A program made the translations under genes and the position numbers. A DNA stretch of 16,482 nt from an uncultured Propionivibrio sp. Its GTDB lineage: Bacteria; Pseudomonadota; Gammaproteobacteria; Burkholderiales; Rhodocyclaceae. The notes under the pieces were generated by a model that was not told where the DNA came from, searched no databases, and was given only the letters and a program-made list of their open reading frames with translations. The stretch spans positions 1 to 16,482 of the forward strand of contig CALHZD010000054.1 of NCBI GenBank assembly GCA_938040985.1, written 5' to 3'. How positions within the stretch are numbered: position 1 is the first letter of the stretch; each line of letters starts with the position of its first letter. Below are positions 13,691-16,482 of the stretch, one piece after another.

Positions 13691-15667
13691 TCATTGATAG
13701 TCGTAGCGCAAGCCGAGATAGAAGCTGCGCCCGGCGCCCGGATAGCCCCAGTACATTTCGTTGGCGCGGTCGAACAGGTTGTTGACCTCGGCGCGCAGGG
13801 TCAGCGTATTGCGCCCCCAGTCTGCAATGCCCTTGTCTACACTCAGGTCAACCACGGTCCCTGAGGGGCGCTCAAAGTAGGGCGCCGGGTATACGCCCCG
13901 ACTCCAGTCGCGGGTGAGCAGCTTGCCATAGGTCACGGCGTTGATGCGGCTCTTGAGTTTATACCCGGGATGCGAGAAATCGACGCCGTAATTGAACATC
14001 CACTCCGGTGTGTTCGGCAGGGTGTTGATCTTGTTGCCGTTATAAGTGATGAACTGTGTTTCATCACCGCTCTTGCGCGTTTCCAGCCAGGTGAAACCGA
14101 GATAGGGCGACAGGCTCCAGGGCTGGGCGAAGGCCTTGCCGAGATCGGCGCGCAGATTGCCCTCCACGCCGGACAGGGTGGCCGTCTTGATGTTCTGGAA
14201 CTGGTAAAAGCGTGGCATGCCGGTGACGGATACGCCGACGATCTTGTTCTTGTAGTCGGAATGGAAGTACGTCAGGCTGGCGGTGAGCATGCGCCATTCG
14301 AGATCGGCGCCGATTTCCCAGGTGTCGCTTTCTTCCGGCTTCAGGTTGGCATTGGGGTTGTACCAGTCGCTACCGCCGACCTGGCGCGGCGAAGGCATCT
14401 TGAAGCCTTCGGCGTAGTTGGCGCGCAGCTTCAGCCCTTCGACCGGCAGCCAGGCCAGGCCGTAAGAACCGCCGAAGTGATCATCCGAATAACTGGCGCC
14501 GTCGACAGCCGTATTCTTGTATTTGTCGTAACGTCCGCCCAGCGAGAAGATCAGACGCTCGTCAAGGAGGCGCAGCTTACCGGAGAAATAAACACCGTTG
14601 TCTGCCATCTTGGGTTTTTTCGTCGCATTGCTTGCATAGTGGCGGTATTCGAGTGCATCTGCGCCGAGCGAAAGCGAAACCATCTGGCCGTTGTAGTTCC
14701 CCTGTGCATTCATTGTCTGAGTTTCAATGAAGTCGGTATAACCGTAGGCTTTGTATTCATTGTCTTCACGACCGGTCGTATAACTTGCCGACCAGTCGAA
14801 TGCCTTGTCCTGGGTCTTGCCGGTATAGGAAATCGCCGTGTTATCAAATTTCTTGTGATAACCGTTATAGAACGCTGAGGGCGTATTCTGACTAAACGGG
14901 CGAATGCCGCCATTGTTCGTCGGCAGGTTGGAAACACTGTCTCCACGCTGATAACTCAATCCAATACGGTGATTTTCAGCAAAGGTGTAACCCAAATCGA
15001 GGTTCGCTGCCGTGTTTCGATCGATATCGGTGTGATACCAGCGCCCGCCTTCGGCAGTCGTGACGTCTTTGCGTGAAAAATTGGTCAATCCCAGCGAAAG
15101 ATCGAAGCCGCCGAGTGCGCCGCCAAGCGCCAGTTTTTCGCGGACCAGGCCATCGCTGCCCCCGCCTGCCTCAAGCGAAAAATATGGTTTGTCTGCCTTG
15201 CCCTGTTTGGTGATGATGTTGATGACGCCGCCCAAGGCAGACGAGCCGTACTGCACGGCGGACGGTCCGCGAATAATCTCGACCCGCTCGACATTGGCTA
15301 ACCCCATGATACCGAGATTAGCGCTGCCGGTACGGCGTCCATTAACAAGTACAAGTACGGTATTTTCAGGTTCGTTGCTCATGCTCAGATTGCCATAGCC
15401 GCGAATCTGGACATAACTCGTATCGCCGGTCGTTACGATAAGAAAACCTTGCTGTTGCGCAAGCTCGGCTACCGTTGAAGCGGTAGATGCTTTGATTTCC
15501 GCTTCGTCGATGATAGTTACATTGTTGCTCAGCTCCCTTTTCAACTCCTGGGTGCGGCTCGCGGTGACGACCACCGTGTCCATCGTGCTTTCGTCCGCCT
15601 GCGCCGTGCCGACCAGCATCAGTGCGGCCGGAATGGCGGCTAAGGTCATGGGGAGGTTTCTTGTCAT
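13691..15667 (-). CDS. TonB-dependent outer-membrane receptor, probable corrinoid (BtuB-like) transporter
   Basis: A 658-residue receptor with a signal peptide cut after about residue 24 (AQA|DE), a TonB box (DTVVVTA, residues 30-36), a plug domain including QIRGYGN and VERVEIIRGPSAVQYGSSALGGVINI (in two parts, about 123-148), and a long beta-barrel with late blocks YAEGFKMPS, NANLKPEESDTWEIG and EVNNLFDR. It ends SFYLGLRYDYQ, without a terminal phenylalanine. The start at 15667 follows AGGAAGGA by a few bases; the frame opens further upstream to 15721 but without support. Length is slightly above that of E. coli BtuB. Vitamin B12 uptake is inferred from the cobalamin riboswitch upstream; a siderophore role cannot be excluded. 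Confidence 0.92.
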   Translation of the reverse strand: MTRNLPMTLAAIPAALMLVGTAQADESTMDTVVVTASRTQELKRELSNNVTIIDEAEIKASTASTVAELAQQQGFLIVTTGDTSYVQIRGYGNLSMSNEPENTVLVLVNGRRTGSANLGIMGLANVERVEIIRGPSAVQYGSSALGGVINIITKQGKADKPYFSLEAGGGSDGLVREKLALGGALGGFDLSLGLTNFSRKDVTTAEGGRWYHTDIDRNTAANLDLGYTFAENHRIGLSYQRGDSVSNLPTNNGGIRPFSQNTPSAFYNGYHKKFDNTAISYTGKTQDKAFDWSASYTTGREDNEYKAYGYTDFIETQTMNAQGNYNGQMVSLSLGADALEYRHYASNATKKPKMADNGVYFSGKLRLLDERLIFSLGGRYDKYKNTAVDGASYSDDHFGGSYGLAWLPVEGLKLRANYAEGFKMPSPRQVGGSDWYNPNANLKPEESDTWEIGADLEWRMLTASLTYFHSDYKNKIVGVSVTGMPRFYQFQNIKTATLSGVEGNLRADLGKAFAQPWSLSPYLGFTWLETRKSGDETQFITYNGNKINTLPNTPEWMFNYGVDFSHPGYKLKSRINAVTYGKLLTRDWSRGVYPAPYFERPSGTVVDLSVDKGIADWGRNTLTLRAEVNNLFDRANEMYWGYPGAGRSFYLGLRYDYQ

Positions 15668-15715
15668 GGATCTTCCTTCCTGATCGATCAAATGAATGAT
15701 TACCTGAAAAACCGT

Positions 15716-15753
15716 AAGCATCGAAGCGCCTGCGAACGGGCGCGCCGATGCTT
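15716..15753 (-). terminator. Leader hairpin nearest the TonB receptor gene
   Basis: AAGCATCG (15716-15723) pairs with CGATGCTT (15746-15753), and after a two-base mismatch GCGCC pairs with GGCGC. On the minus strand the stem is followed by ACGG and a run of five T, about 40 bases before the receptor start. This is the form of an intrinsic terminator or attenuator with an offset U-tract. Pairing is certain, role inferred. Confidence 0.45.
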
Positions 15754-16429
15754 TCCCGGCGTGCGTTGCCGCATTTCATGGGGTGCCGTAAAAGTCGTCA
15801 CCCCGGCCTCCTCGGCGGTCATGTCCAGTGAAAGCGTAGTGGAGGTCGGGGTGACATTGATCGGTTGCGCCGGCGTGCTTCTAGCGCTGCCGGCGCTAAC
15901 TTGGGGAAAATGTATCGGAGTGCAGGGCAAGCGGGAAGGCGGGCAGGGCGATAGAGCCGACAGGCGCGCAGGCTGCCGCCGGATGGGCGCGGGTATATCC
16001 GCCGGGCTGAGCGGCAAAGCGGGTAAGGAAAACGTGAACCGCAATGTTTGCGGTATGCGGGATTTACGCTGCGCTGGCGCAGGGTAAAACGGCGCATGAA
16101 GGCATGGCGAGACCTGCCGCGCGGAAATCTCTCCCGCAAAGGCGGGCAGTCGCTCATCTGCCTGTCCTGTATGCCTGTTTGCTGTGATCCCTGTGATACG
16201 CATCCTGCCGGTTTCCCATCTTTCCTGTTTCTGACCGCCCGAAGCGTCCGCGCGTGCGTTGGCGGATGCCTTGCGGATATGGCTCAGGATGTCGGATCGG
16301 TCGTCCGGTCGATGCGTTTGGCTTGCCGAGCGCGGCTATGGCAGTAACCATAGTGCGCGTATGAATAACCTGGGCTGAGCCACATTTCGCCAGAACCTTT
16401 CCCTTCACCCCGAGGATTGGCACTGCTCC
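15754..16429 (-). other. Long hairpin-rich leader without a recognisable gene
   Basis: About 680 bases separate the riboswitch from the receptor-proximal hairpin. Open frames exist on both strands but are rich in Pro, Arg and Ser and resemble no protein I know. Besides the 15-bp repeat, shorter perfect stems occur: TAGCGC/GCGCTA (15882-15898), ACCGCAA/TTGCGGT (16038-16054; on the minus strand followed shortly by TTTT) and CTATGG/CCATAG with an outer CGCG/CGCG (16331-16359). I see no promoter that is clearly better than chance. Confidence 0.5.
15797..15855 (-). terminator. 15-bp inverted repeat in the receptor leader, terminator-like
   Basis: GTCACCCCGGCCTCC (15797-15811) and GGAGGTCGGGGTGAC (15841-15855) are complementary at 14 of 15 positions, the remaining pair being a G-U wobble, with a 29-base loop. 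On the minus strand the stem is followed by GACTTTTAC, so it could terminate transcription between the riboswitch and the receptor gene. It could also be a remnant of a mobile-element end. Confidence 0.5.
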
Positions 16430-16482
16430 TGCTTCAGGCCGGTCTTCTGGCTCGCCTTCTTCCTCCGCCGACGCCTTCCCAT
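16430..16482 (-). promoter_or_regulatory. Cobalamin riboswitch, 3' part only, cut by the window edge
   Basis: Read on the minus strand the sequence contains GGGAAGGCG (16480-16472) followed by a purine-rich spacer and GCGAGCCAGAAGACCGGCC (16455-16437). These correspond to the conserved GGGAAGG block and the B12 box (consensus AGCCAGGAGACCTGCC) of adenosylcobalamin-type riboswitches, in the correct order and spacing. The 5' part with the CTGCCCCCGCAACTGT-type core would lie beyond 16482. Transcription runs left toward the TonB receptor about 770 bases away. Such riboswitches usually repress B12-uptake genes when cobalamin is plentiful. Confidence 0.8.

Noticed and set aside
16109..16119. Plus-strand GAGACCTGCCG, resembling the end of a B12 box
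   Set aside because: The preceding bases do not match the rest of the box, the GGGAAGG and core blocks are not found at the right distance, and no plus-strand gene follows.
15700..16203. 167-codon minus-strand open frame in the receptor leader
   Set aside because: Pro, Arg and Ser-rich composition, no ribosome binding site, no family resemblance, and it contains the strong hairpins.
16154..16423. 89-codon minus-strand open frame starting with GTG just after the riboswitch
   Set aside because: Its position is attractive, but the second half is low-complexity and basic, no known cobalt or B12 protein is recognised, and it ends without relation to the next gene.

Overview
The window is GC-rich, densely coded bacterial DNA. 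Gene content points to a Gram-negative proteobacterium: three periplasmic TRAP solute receptors, a TonB-dependent outer-membrane receptor, class II fumarase and a cobalamin riboswitch. Overall style suggests a betaproteobacterium, possibly Rhodocyclales, but that is an impression and no marker gene here proves it.

Layout. Positions 1-440 hold no convincing gene but contain a degenerate GCCCTAWWTA repeat family, a hairpin and a good sigma70-type promoter. Two plus-strand genes follow: a membrane J-domain-like protein whose HPD motif reads HPS (443-2044), and fumC (2138-3526). A GC hairpin and a palindrome-containing promoter region (3572-3652) precede a nine-gene plus-strand run from 3720 to 12950: amidohydrolase, TRAP receptor, TRAP receptor, amidohydrolase, a DenD-like dehydrogenase, a TIM-barrel sugar isomerase, a third TRAP receptor, then the TRAP small and large permeases. 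The minus strand then carries a truncated tyrosine-recombinase-like gene (13093-13665) and, upstream of it in transcription order, a TonB-dependent receptor (13691-15667). The last roughly 800 bases are the long, hairpin-rich leader of that receptor and the 3' part of a cobalamin riboswitch that runs off the right end.

How the genes work together. The 3720-12950 run looks like an uptake and catabolism operon for a sugar acid or its lactone. TRAP receptors capture an organic acid, the permease imports it with sodium, the COG3618-type amidohydrolases probably open lactones, the DenD-like enzyme oxidises the C2 hydroxyl of an aldonate, and the TIM-barrel protein isomerises the 2-keto acid. The kinase and decarboxylase that complete the known DenD pathway are not in the window and neither is a regulator, so the substrate and end of the pathway are open. 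Having three receptors for one permease pair is the most unusual part of this operon. The TonB receptor is likely a corrinoid importer, because its only visible upstream regulator is the cobalamin riboswitch.

No CRISPR array, rRNA, tRNA, complete insertion sequence or origin was seen.
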